Shown here: positions 33,364-40,294 of the stretch, one piece after another | Position numbering within the stretch: the first letter of the stretch is position 1 | Layout: every line of letters starts with the position of its first letter | Assembly (NCBI RefSeq): GCF_001941965.1 | Contig: NZ_MKZO01000042.1 | Location: 1-40,294, forward strand | Source: Pseudomonas putida | GTDB taxonomy: Bacteria > Pseudomonadota > Gammaproteobacteria > Pseudomonadales > Pseudomonadaceae | DNA length: 40,294 nt | Reading direction: 5' to 3' | Position numbers and translations under genes: made by a program | The notes under the pieces: generated by a model | Told to the model about the DNA's origin: nothing | Database searches by the model: none | Seen by the model: only the letters and a program-made list of their open reading frames with translations

Positions 33364-33400
33364 ATTCCAGAAACGACATAGCTAATTCCATAACGATATA
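33364..33400 (+). promoter_or_regulatory. Tandem near-direct repeat upstream of tcyP
   Basis: ATTCCAGAAACGACATA and ATTCCATAACGATATA are 21 bases apart, two helical turns, in an AT-rich patch 86 bases or more before tcyP. Such a layout fits a LysR-type activator such as CysB, which controls sulfur genes; this is inference. Confidence 0.4.
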
Positions 33401-33485
33401 AAGTCGTTTGTTTTCAGACTGTTAGCATTTTCGATTGAGTAACCGCCCGCAGAGGCGGTGTGCGTCGTTTTCTTCTGGAGCTTCA

Positions 33486-34874
33486 ATGAACCTGCCGCTG
33501 TTTCTCAACCTGCTGGTGTTCCTGGCGTTGCTGCTGGGCCTGGCCAAACTCAACTCGGGCTGGAGCCTGGCGAAGAAGGTGCTGGTCGGCCTGGTCCTCG
33601 GGGTGCTGTTCGGCCTGGCCCTGCACACGATCTACGGCGCCGGCACCCCGATCCTGAAAGCCACCATCGGCTGGCTGGACCTGGTCGGCATCGGCTATGT
33701 GCAGCTGTTGCAGATGATCGTCATGCCACTGATCTTCGTCTCGATCCTCTCCGCCGTGGCGCGCCTGCACAACGCCTCGTCGCTGGGGCGGATCAGCGTG
33801 CTGACCATCGGCACCCTGCTGTTCACCACGGCCATCGCTGCGCTGATCGGCATCGTCCTGACCAACCTGTTCGGCCTCAGCGCCGAAGGCCTGGTCGCCG
33901 GTACCCAGGAAACCGCGCGGCTGGCGACGATCCAGAGCGACTACGCCGGCAAGGTCGCCGACCTGAACATCCCGCAACTGCTGCTCTCGTTCCTGCCGAA
34001 CAACCCGGTGGGCGACCTGGCCCGGGCCAAGCCGACCTCGATCATCAGTGTGGTGATCTTCGCCGCCTTCCTCGGCGTCGCCGCCCTGCAACTGCTCAAG
34101 GACGATGCCGAGAAGGGCAACCGCGCCCTCGCGGCCATCGACACCCTGCAAGCCTGGGTCACCCGCCTGGTGCGCCTGGTGATGAAGCTCACGCCGTATG
34201 GCGTACTGGCGCTGATGACCAAGGTGGTCGCCAGTTCCAACCTCGACGACATCATCAAGCTGGGCAGTTTCGTGGTGGTGTCCTATATCGGCCTGGCGCT
34301 GATGTTCGGCGTGCATGGCGTGCTGCTGGGGCTGGCCGGGGTCAACCCGCTGCGCTTCGCACGCAAGGTCTGGCCGGTGCTGACCTTCGCCTTCACCAGC
34401 CGCTCCAGTGCGGCGAGCATTCCGCTGAGCATCGAGGCGCAGACCCGGCGTCTGGGTGTACCGCAGGCGATCGCCAGCTTTGCCGCGTCGTTCGGTGCGA
34501 CCATCGGGCAGAACGGCTGTGCCGGGCTGTATCCGGCGATGCTGGCGGTGATGGTTGCGCCGGCGGTGGGGATCGACCCGCTGGATCCGCTGTGGATCGC
34601 CACGCTGGTGGCGGTGGTGACCCTGAGTTCGGCCGGGGTGGCCGGAGTGGGTGGCGGAGCGACCTTCGCGGCGCTGATCGTGCTGCCGGCCATGGGCTTG
34701 CCGGTGGAACTGGTGGCGCTGCTGATCTCGGTGGAGCCGCTGATCGATATGGGCCGCACGGCGCTGAATGTCAGTGGGGCGATGACGGCGGGGACCATTA
34801 CCAGCCAGATGCTGGGGCAGACCGACAAGGCTGTTTTAGCTGGGGATGAGCAGGTTCAGCTGAGTCATTCGTAG
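33486..34874 (+). CDS. tcyP: L-cystine:cation symporter
   Basis: A 462-residue inner-membrane transporter of the dicarboxylate/amino-acid:cation symporter family. It is very close to E. coli TcyP (YdjN), including LVGIGYVQLLQMIVMPLIF, the reentrant-loop SRSSAASIPLSIEAQTRRLG and GQNGCAGLYPAMLAVMVAP. Residues here favour cystine rather than glutamate or C4-dicarboxylates. GGAG lies before the ATG at 33486. It is divergent from pchP across 244 bases containing a repeat pair, and convergent with folA across a REPIN. Confidence 0.92.
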   Translation: MNLPLFLNLLVFLALLLGLAKLNSGWSLAKKVLVGLVLGVLFGLALHTIYGAGTPILKATIGWLDLVGIGYVQLLQMIVMPLIFVSILSAVARLHNASSLGRISVLTIGTLLFTTAIAALIGIVLTNLFGLSAEGLVAGTQETARLATIQSDYAGKVADLNIPQLLLSFLPNNPVGDLARAKPTSIISVVIFAAFLGVAALQLLKDDAEKGNRALAAIDTLQAWVTRLVRLVMKLTPYGVLALMTKVVASSNLDDIIKLGSFVVVSYIGLALMFGVHGVLLGLAGVNPLRFARKVWPVLTFAFTSRSSAASIPLSIEAQTRRLGVPQAIASFAASFGATIGQNGCAGLYPAMLAVMVAPAVGIDPLDPLWIATLVAVVTLSSAGVAGVGGGATFAALIVLPAMGLPVELVALLISVEPLIDMGRTALNVSGAMTAGTITSQMLGQTDKAVLAGDEQVQLSHS

Positions 34875-34881
34875 GCCTCGA

Positions 34882-34966
34882 GGGCCCTATCGCTGGCAAG
34901 CCAGCTCCCACAGGGACCGCGTGCACCGCGAAACCTGTGGGAGCTGGCTTGCCAGCGATGAGGCCC
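34882..34966. repeat. REPIN between tcyP and folA
   Basis: Two inverted REPs (left ending CCCACAGG, right starting CCTGTGGG) with spacer GACCGCGTGCACCGCGAAA. The right REP runs directly into the folA stop codon. Confidence 0.88.
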
Positions 34967-35484
34967 TAGATCTGTTCCCAGACCTCGAAGTGATAAACCG
35001 GCTTCCCTTCCTCCACCGGCCCCTGCTGGCTCGATACCTTCTTCCAGACGCCCTCGTCCACCTCAGGGAACCACGCATCCCCCTCCGGATTCATCTCCAC
35101 CCGGGTCAGGTACAACCGATCCACCAGCCCCTTCTCCAGCCCCTGCGCATACAACTGCGCGCCACCGATCAGCATCAGCTCGTCGACGCCCTGCTCCCGC
35201 GCCCACGCATCGGCGCGGACAATCGCCTCTTCCAGCGAAGCGAACACCTCGGCGCCTTCCAGTTGCAACCCCGGCTGGCGACTGACCACCAGGTTCAACC
35301 GCCCCGGCAGCGGCCGCCCCAGGGAGTCCCAGGTCTTGCGCCCCATGATGATCGGCTTGCCCAGGGTGGTGGCCTTGAAATACTTGAAATCCCCCGGCAG
35401 GTGCCAGGGCATGCGGTTGTCGAGGCCGATGACGCGGTTCTCGGCGAGAGCCACGATCAGGCTGAGGGGGAGTGATGTATTCAT
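34966..35484 (-). CDS. folA: Dihydrofolate reductase
   Basis: FolA reduces dihydrofolate with NADPH and is the trimethoprim target. The 172-residue protein shows the active-site acid D32 in MPWHLPGDFKYFK, the cofactor loop GRKTWDSLG and the VVSR and LMLIGGAQLY motifs. Length is normal for Pseudomonas. It is divergent from the DUF2868 gene, and the end abuts a REPIN. Confidence 0.96.
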   Translation of the reverse strand: MNTSLPLSLIVALAENRVIGLDNRMPWHLPGDFKYFKATTLGKPIIMGRKTWDSLGRPLPGRLNLVVSRQPGLQLEGAEVFASLEEAIVRADAWAREQGVDELMLIGGAQLYAQGLEKGLVDRLYLTRVEMNPEGDAWFPEVDEGVWKKVSSQQGPVEEGKPVYHFEVWEQI

Positions 35485-35550
35485 GCTGGCGAGGATAGCA
35501 AAGGACGCCTGGGTTATGCTTCCCCGGTGAATGGTTCAAGGAAGCTGTAC

Positions 35551-36930
35551 GTGACTGGACTGACCGATCTGGACAAACGCTGGCTGACCGAAGCGGTACG
35601 CCTGCGCGAAGAACATACCGGCCCCCTCGACGACCAGGAAGCCAACCGCCGCGCCCGCCAGCAAGGCGGAGACCTGGCCCAGCGCATCGAGACCCGCGCC
35701 CTGTGGCTGGCCGAACGCGATGGCCTGCGCCAGGCACTGGAGCACTACAAGCGCGGCGCGCGCCTGGCCTTGCTGGCGCTGCTGGTGCTGGCCGTGGTCA
35801 GCGGCAGCGGGCTGGCCTTCGCCGCCCTCGGCGACGGGCAGCGCCCGGTCAATGTGTTCTGGGCCCTGGGCAGCCTGCTCGGGCTCAACCTGCTGTTGCT
35901 GCTGGGTTGGGCTGCCGGGTTTTTCCTGGCTGGCGAACAAGGCGCAAGCCTCGGGCGCCTGTGGCTGTGGCTCAGCGAAAAACTCGCCCGCGATGCCAAG
36001 GCCGCCCACCTCGCCCCTGCCTTGCTGGTCCTGCTGCAACGCCAGCGCCTGACCCGCTGGCTGCTCGGTGCGCTGGTGCATGGTTTGTGGTTGCTGGCGC
36101 TGGGCAGCGCGCTGGTACTGATGCTGATGCTGCTTTCAACCAGGCGCTACGGCTTCGTCTGGGAAACCACCCTGCTCCAGCCCGACACCTTCGTCAGCCT
36201 GACCCAGGCCCTCGGCGCCCTGCCGGCACTGCTCGGTTTCAGCACACCGGACGTGGCGATGATCCGCGCCAGCGGCGACAGCCTGCCGGCCCTGGACCTC
36301 AGCCGCCAGGCCTGGGCCGGCTGGCTGTTGGGTGTGCTGGTGGTCTACGGCATCCTCCCGCGCCTGATCCTCGCCGCCCTGTGCCAATGGCGCTGGCGCC
36401 AGGGCCGTGCGCGGCTGGCGCTGGACCTCAAGCTGCCCGGCTACAGCAGCCTGCGCGAAGCGCTGATGCCGAGCAGCGAACGCCTCGGCGTCAACGATGC
36501 CGCCCCCGAGCATTTGCCGCAGATCCAGCGCAGCCAGGACGATGTGCAGCACGAAGGCGCGCTGCTGGTGGGCCTGGAGCTGGACGATCAGCGTCCCTGG
36601 CCGCCCGCCCTGCCGGCCTCGGTCACCGATGCCGGTGTGCTCGACAGCCGCGAATCCCGCCGCCGTCTGCTCGACCAGCTCAGCCATTTCCCGCCAGCCC
36701 GCCTGGCGATTGCCTGCGACCCGCGCCGCTCGCCGGATCGCGGCAGCCTCGCGCTGCTCGCCGAACTGGCCCGTAGCGCTGCCGCCACGCGGATCTGGCT
36801 GATGCAACCACCTCCGGGCCAGGCCCTGGACGCCGAACGCCTTGGCGACTGGCACCAGGCGCTGGACCAACTGGGCCTGCCTCACGCCGACACCTCACCG
36901 CTGAACTGGCTGGAGCATGGACATGACTGA
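35551..36930 (+). CDS. DUF2868 membrane protein
   Basis: A 459-residue protein of unknown function. After a charged N-terminal arm (LTDLDKRWLTEAVRLREEH) come four hydrophobic segments (near residues 72-92, 103-128, 170-195 and 258-280), then a long soluble C-terminal half with alpha/beta character (RLAIACDPRRSPDRGSLAL). The start is GTG at 35551 with AAGGAAG 6 bases upstream; another GTG at 35527 is in frame but lacks a site. The stop codon overlaps the start of the GTPase gene. The pair is likely one functional unit at the membrane. Confidence 0.85.
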   Translation: MTGLTDLDKRWLTEAVRLREEHTGPLDDQEANRRARQQGGDLAQRIETRALWLAERDGLRQALEHYKRGARLALLALLVLAVVSGSGLAFAALGDGQRPVNVFWALGSLLGLNLLLLLGWAAGFFLAGEQGASLGRLWLWLSEKLARDAKAAHLAPALLVLLQRQRLTRWLLGALVHGLWLLALGSALVLMLMLLSTRRYGFVWETTLLQPDTFVSLTQALGALPALLGFSTPDVAMIRASGDSLPALDLSRQAWAGWLLGVLVVYGILPRLILAALCQWRWRQGRARLALDLKLPGYSSLREALMPSSERLGVNDAAPEHLPQIQRSQDDVQHEGALLVGLELDDQRPWPPALPASVTDAGVLDSRESRRRLLDQLSHFPPARLAIACDPRRSPDRGSLALLAELARSAAATRIWLMQPPPGQALDAERLGDWHQALDQLGLPHADTSPLNWLEHGHD

Positions 36931-38287
36931 TGCCCTGAAACTCGCCGTGGTCGGCCATACCAATGTCGGCAAGACCTCGCTGCTGCGCACCCTGACCCGG
37001 GATGTGGGTTTCGGCGAGGTGTCCCATCGCCCCAGCACCACCCGGCATGTCGAGGGCGCGCGATTGTCGGTGGACGGTCAGCCGCTGCTGGAGCTGTACG
37101 ACACTCCCGGACTGGAAGATGCCATCGCCTTGCTCGACTACCTCGAACGCCTGGAGCGGCCGGGCGAGCGGCTCGATGGGCCGGCACGGCTGGAGCGTTT
37201 CCTGCAGAGCGCCGAGGCCCGCCAGCGCTTCGAACAGGAAGCCAAAGTGCTGCGCCAGTTGATGGCCAGCGATGCCGGGCTCTATGTGATCGATGCCCGC
37301 GAGCCGGTGCTGGCCAAGTACCGCGACGAACTGGAGGTTCTGGCCGGTTGCGGTAAGCCGCTGTTGCCGGTGCTCAACTTCGTCGCCAGCAGCGACCACC
37401 GCGAACCGGACTGGCGCGAGGCCCTGGCCCGCCTCGGCCTGCATGCGCTGGTACGTTTCGACAGCGTGGCGCCGCCGGAAGATGGCGAGCGGCGGCTGTA
37501 CGAAAGCCTTGCACTGATGCTGGAAAACGCCCGTCCGGCGTTGCAGCGGCTGATCGATGACCAGCAGGCGCAGCGGCACGTTCGCCAGCACAGCGGCAAG
37601 CGCCTGATCGCCGAACTGCTGGTGGATTGCGCGGCGGCACGGCGCAGCGTGGTGGCGAAGCCGGAGGCAGAAGCGGCCGCCATCGCCGAACTGCGCGATG
37701 CCATTCGCCAGCGGGAGCAGCGTTGTGTCGAGGCGCTGCTCAAGCTCTATGCGTTTCGCCGTGAGGATGCCAATGCCGGGGACCTGCCGTTGCTCGACGG
37801 GCGCTGGGGCGATGACCTGTTCAATCCGGAAACCCTCAAGCTGCTGGGCATTCGCCTGGGTGGCGGGGCCATGGCCGGGGCGGCGGCGGGTGCCGGGATC
37901 GATCTGGCAGTGGGCGGGCTGACCCTCGGTGTCGCCGCACTGGCCGGGGCGATTGCCGGTGGTGCGCTGGGGACGGCGCGCAGCTATGGCTCGCGCTTGC
38001 TCGGCAAGTTGAAGGGGCAGCAGGAACTGACGGTGGATGATGCGGTACTGAGGTTGCTGGCGATGCGGCAGCGGCAGTTGCTGCAGGCGCTGGATAGCCG
38101 GGGGCATGCGGCGGTGAACCGGATCAGGCTGGACATGCCGCCGGACCAGACCTGGCGGGAAGGCAAGCTGCCGGCGGCCTTGAGCAAGGCGCGGGCGCAT
38201 CCGCAGTGGTCTTCGCTGAATCCGGGGGCCAGGTTGAGCCAGGCCGAAAGGCTGGAGCAGATCGAGGGGCTGGTGCTGGAGATCTAG
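36917..38287 (+). CDS. DUF3482 GTPase
   Basis: A 456-residue protein with an N-terminal Era/TrmE-like GTPase domain: P-loop GHTNVGKTSL (residues 13-22), a G2 threonine region (RPSTTRHVEG) and G3 DTPGLED (62-68). The C-terminal DUF3482 region contains a glycine-rich hydrophobic stretch (about 316-350, GGGAMAGAAAGAGIDLAVGG) that resembles a glycine zipper and could insert in or dimerise at the membrane. ATGs at 36917 and 36923 are both possible; the second has the better spaced GGAG. It overlaps the DUF2868 gene by 14 bases. Role unknown. Confidence 0.85.
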   Translation: MDMTDALKLAVVGHTNVGKTSLLRTLTRDVGFGEVSHRPSTTRHVEGARLSVDGQPLLELYDTPGLEDAIALLDYLERLERPGERLDGPARLERFLQSAEARQRFEQEAKVLRQLMASDAGLYVIDAREPVLAKYRDELEVLAGCGKPLLPVLNFVASSDHREPDWREALARLGLHALVRFDSVAPPEDGERRLYESLALMLENARPALQRLIDDQQAQRHVRQHSGKRLIAELLVDCAAARRSVVAKPEAEAAAIAELRDAIRQREQRCVEALLKLYAFRREDANAGDLPLLDGRWGDDLFNPETLKLLGIRLGGGAMAGAAAGAGIDLAVGGLTLGVAALAGAIAGGALGTARSYGSRLLGKLKGQQELTVDDAVLRLLAMRQRQLLQALDSRGHAAVNRIRLDMPPDQTWREGKLPAALSKARAHPQWSSLNPGARLSQAERLEQIEGLVLEI

Positions 38288-38298
38288 GTTGTTCTTTC

Positions 38299-38445
38299 GG
38301 GCCTCATCGCTGGCAAGCCAGCTCCCACAGGGTCCAGCGGTGCACGCGAGACCTGTAGCACTCAAGTCCACCCAAGAAATGCAACTGTCAAGATCCAGCG
38401 GTGCACGCGATACCTGTGGGAGCTGGCTTTCCAGCGATGAGGCCC
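38299..38445. repeat. Expanded REPIN with a duplicated spacer
   Basis: A canonical left REP at 38299 and an inverted right REP at 38412-38445, the latter with a G-to-T change (GGCTTTCCAGC). Between them GATCCAGCGGTGCACGCGA-type sequence occurs twice (near 38332 and 38391), each followed by ACCTGT, as if a partial third REP had been lost. Confidence 0.8.
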
Positions 38446-38463
38446 GGAAGCTCACCAAAGAAC

Positions 38464-39012
38464 TCAGGCCAGTAACGCCAAAGCCTTGGCCCTGAGCACC
38501 CCAAGATCCATCACCGGCACCCACTCCAGCTTCGCTTCCTCATCCCACACCCGCATGCGCAAACTCACCGCACACAACGGGTCCCGTTCAAAGGCATCGG
38601 CTTCCTCCTCGCTCATCACCCCGCCCTGGTACTCCAGGGTCCGCCGGCTGGCCTCGCTCAAACGCTCGAAGTACCCCGGCTGGCGCAGCACCAGATAACG
38701 CTTGGCCTCGACGTGGTACTCCACCAGCTTCGCCATGCGCTCGCCAAAGCCGCAGCGGCGCAGGCATTCGGCGCCGACGCGCTCGTGACTGACCACGCCA
38801 TACCCACCCATATCCACACCCTCGCACAGGTGCCCGATATCGTGGAAAAACGCTGCCAGCACCACTTCATCGTCATAGCCCTCGGCCAGCGCCAGCCCGG
38901 CCGCCTGGGACATGTGCTCCAACTGGGACACCGGCTCACCGATGTAATCCTCGTCGCCATGCCGCTCATAGAGGGCGAACAGCCCGTCCACCACCTGCTC
39001 CGGCGTGCTCAC
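38464..39012 (-). CDS. HD-domain mixed-valent diiron oxygenase, PhnZ/TmpB-like (phosphonate degradation)
   Basis: A 182-residue HD-fold protein. PhnZ-type residues are all visible: Y23 and E26 (DYIGEPVSQLEH), H33, the HD pair H57-D58 (FFHDIGH), H76, H100 and D157. PhnZ and TmpB oxygenatively split 1-hydroxy-2-amino or 2-trimethylammonio ethylphosphonates to phosphate plus glycine or glycine betaine. No PhnY/TmpA hydroxylase is in the window. The start is GTG, overlapping the stop of the FAD gene (GTGA). Which substrate it takes is not determinable from sequence. Confidence 0.82.
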   Translation of the reverse strand: MSTPEQVVDGLFALYERHGDEDYIGEPVSQLEHMSQAAGLALAEGYDDEVVLAAFFHDIGHLCEGVDMGGYGVVSHERVGAECLRRCGFGERMAKLVEYHVEAKRYLVLRQPGYFERLSEASRRTLEYQGGVMSEEEADAFERDPLCAVSLRMRVWDEEAKLEWVPVMDLGVLRAKALALLA

Positions 39013-40136
39013 AGGGCTTCACCCAGCAATCGCGCCACATGCCGCTCGGCCAGTGCCGGCCCGACGCTCATGCCGACGCCAGTGTGCATCAGCGCAGCGC
39101 TGATCCCGTCCGTCACCGGCAGCAACGAGAACGGTCCCGGCCCACCGGAGCCATACACGCCCTGCCAGCGCTCGACCACCTCGATACGCCCGCCAAGGGT
39201 GTGCTCGGCCAGTTCGATCATCCAATTGTCCACTTGCTCGGCATTGAACGGCGAGGCATCGCTGCCATAGCTGTGGGAGTCGCCGATGATCAGTTCGCCA
39301 TGGGGCGTCGGGCTGATCAGCAGGTGAATGCCATGCTCCAGCAGATGCGGGCTGCTGGCTTCGACCCGTTCGCGCAGCGGCACAGCTTCCGGCAGGTCGG
39401 CGTAGGCGCCGTAGTGCAGGCAACTCAAGCCGGTGAGCAGGGAGTGTTGCAGGTCCAACTCGAAGCGCGGACGGGCGCGGAGCATTTGCAGGCGGCAGAC
39501 CTGGGGCTGCAACGCGGCGATCGGCTCGGCGAGCAGGGTCTGGTAGTCGTGGCCGGAGCAGACCACGATCTGCTTGCCGCTGAAACTGCCAGCCGTGGTG
39601 TCGAGGCGACCCGGTTCGATGCCGCGCACCAGGGTGGAGAAGTGGAACTCTACGCCCATCTGTTCGCGCAGCCAGGTGATCAGGCTGGGCAGGGCTTCGC
39701 GGGAGAACACCTGCTGGTCGTCGAGGCCATGCAGGGCGGCGCGGTGATGGCTGAAACGGCCATTGTAGAGGGCGCGCAGTTCATCGCCTTCGAGCAGGCG
39801 CGCGGGGTAGCCGTGCTCCACCGCGCGGGAAGTGCAGAAGGCTTCCAGCAGGTCGCGCTCCAGGTCGTTGCGGGCCAGCAGCAGCGAGCCGTTGCGCTTG
39901 ATGGAGAAGCCGGCGGTTTCGGCCCAGTGCGCCCATAGCGGGCGACTGGCGCGGGCGAGATCGAGCATGATGCCCGGCGGCTGGCCGCTGATCAGGGCCT
40001 GGCCGAAGTTACGCACCGAGGCGCCCAGCGGCGTGGCACTGCGTTCGAAGACCTTGACCCGCAGGCCACGGCGGGCAGCGGCATAGGCGTGGGAGAGGCC
40101 GAGGATGCCGGCGCCGACAATCAGGAAATCGGTCAT
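39009..40136 (-). CDS. FAD-dependent oxidoreductase associated with phosphonate degradation (TIGR03364 type)
   Basis: A 375-residue DAO-family flavoprotein. The FAD motif GAGILGLSHAYAAARRG starts at residue 8, and the C-terminal segment GVYGSGGPGPFSLLPVTDGI and HTGVGMSVGPALAERHVA close the FAD site. This family accompanies phosphonate genes; members have been reported to oxidise N-methyl-2-aminoethylphosphonate. The start at 40136 has AGGA upstream; an ATG at 40163 is less likely. It is translationally coupled to the HD gene. Any upstream operon genes would lie beyond the IS end at 40196. Confidence 0.82.
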   Translation of the reverse strand: MTDFLIVGAGILGLSHAYAAARRGLRVKVFERSATPLGASVRNFGQALISGQPPGIMLDLARASRPLWAHWAETAGFSIKRNGSLLLARNDLERDLLEAFCTSRAVEHGYPARLLEGDELRALYNGRFSHHRAALHGLDDQQVFSREALPSLITWLREQMGVEFHFSTLVRGIEPGRLDTTAGSFSGKQIVVCSGHDYQTLLAEPIAALQPQVCRLQMLRARPRFELDLQHSLLTGLSCLHYGAYADLPEAVPLRERVEASSPHLLEHGIHLLISPTPHGELIIGDSHSYGSDASPFNAEQVDNWMIELAEHTLGGRIEVVERWQGVYGSGGPGPFSLLPVTDGISAALMHTGVGMSVGPALAERHVARLLGEAL

Positions 40137-40167
40137 TTCTGGTCCTGGTGTATGCAGGTTCAAAGAG

Positions 40168-40195
40168 CATCGCTGGCAAGCCAGCTCCCACAGGG
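40168..40195 (-). repeat. REP palindrome abutting the right IS end
   Basis: CATCGCTGGCAAGCCAGCTC continuing CCACAGGG, ending exactly at the IS boundary. In a complete REPIN the next bases would be the spacer, so the IS seems to sit in it. Confidence 0.85.
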
Positions 40196-40294
40196 TGGAC
40201 TGCCCCCGAAAAGTTGGACAGCTTTAGCCAGCGGCCTGAGCCCTGTAATCGACGGGGCTTAGGCCATTTAGCCTCAGCTTGATGCGGTCATGGT
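40196..40294 (-). mobile_element. Right-edge end of an IS3-family insertion sequence (truncated by the window)
   Basis: The terminal repeat TGGACTGCCCCCGAAAAGTT starts at 40196. It matches the end at 145 at 16 of the first 20 or so positions, with TGGACTGCCCCC identical. Inside it lies the 3' end of the transposase gene on the minus strand. It has the same orientation as the copy at 1-145. Confidence 0.8.
40224..40294 (-). CDS. IS3-family transposase OrfB, C-terminal fragment (23 codons visible)
   Basis: The visible C-terminus reads HDRIKLRLNGLSPVDYRAQA and ends AG before a TAA stop at 40226-40224. This is the usual tail of IS150-like OrfB integrases (LNGLSPVDYR). The start lies outside the window. 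The terminal repeat follows the stop by only a few bases, which is normal. Confidence 0.82.
   Translation of the reverse strand, partial: HDRIKLRLNGLSPVDYRAQAAG

Noticed and set aside
20096..38445. CRISPR-like spaced repeats
   Set aside because: The repeats are scattered REP palindromes in separate intergenic gaps, with no regular array or cas genes.
146..40195. Composite transposon made by the two IS ends
   Set aside because: The contents are core genes in an order I recall as conserved in other pseudomonads, so acquisition as one mobile unit is unlikely.

Overview
The window reads as chromosome of a Pseudomonas, most likely the P. fluorescens complex. The evidence is the high GC, the protein sequences, the typical fluorescent-pseudomonad REP palindromes (CCTGTGGGAGCTGGCTTGCC type), and a gene order that, from memory, follows the P. 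aeruginosa PA0347-PA0382 segment. Nearly all of it is core genome. No tRNA, rRNA, CRISPR array or prophage was seen, and no gap between genes exceeds 300 bases.

Layout. 1-145 is the truncated left end of an IS3-family element, and 40196-40294 is the truncated end of a same-family element in the same orientation; each abuts a REP sequence. 211-2466 (minus) holds DUF423, thiS, thiG and trmB. 2535-3230 (plus) is mtgA. 3370-7446 (minus) is the ftsY-ftsE-ftsX cell-division/SRP-receptor operon followed by rpoH, which has its own AlgU-type promoter. 7684-12138 (plus) carries an active plus inactive M16 peptidase pair, rsmD and a YheT-type hydrolase. 12139-12993 (minus) is a mercaptopyruvate sulfurtransferase. 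13024-17476 is the lao long-chain alcohol oxidation locus: TetR regulator laoR divergent from laoB-laoC-laoA. 17549-20076 is coaD, a 2x[4Fe-4S] ferredoxin and ggt. 20199-21881 (minus) is an HDOD gene and mutM, with rlmI divergent.

23401-25624 is more accessory in character: an MFS exporter, a hicB-type antitoxin gene without a visible hicA, and a DUF2867 protein. 25946-27787 is ilvD. 27952-31989 (minus) is a complete iron-starvation surface-signalling unit: ECF sigma factor, FecR anti-sigma and an STN-domain TonB-dependent receptor, with a Fur-like box upstream. 32186-33241 (minus) is a periplasmic HAD phosphatase matching phosphorylcholine phosphatase residue for residue. 33486-34874 is the cystine symporter tcyP, followed by folA (minus). 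35551-38287 is a DUF2868/DUF3482 membrane protein plus GTPase pair of unknown function. 38464-40136 (minus) is a PhnZ/TmpB-like diiron oxygenase with an FAD oxidoreductase, both of families tied to organophosphonate breakdown; the IS end lies just upstream of this pair.

Functionally the region mixes housekeeping (division, envelope growth, heat shock, thiamine, CoA, folate, branched-chain amino acids, rRNA/tRNA methylation, DNA repair) with nutrient scavenging (iron, cystine, choline phosphate, glutathione, fatty alcohols, phosphonates). The best leads for something undescribed are the DUF2868/DUF3482 pair, the phosphonate pair at the IS boundary, the lone hicB, and the two IS ends sitting in REPIN spacers. 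No wholly new multi-gene system is evident.
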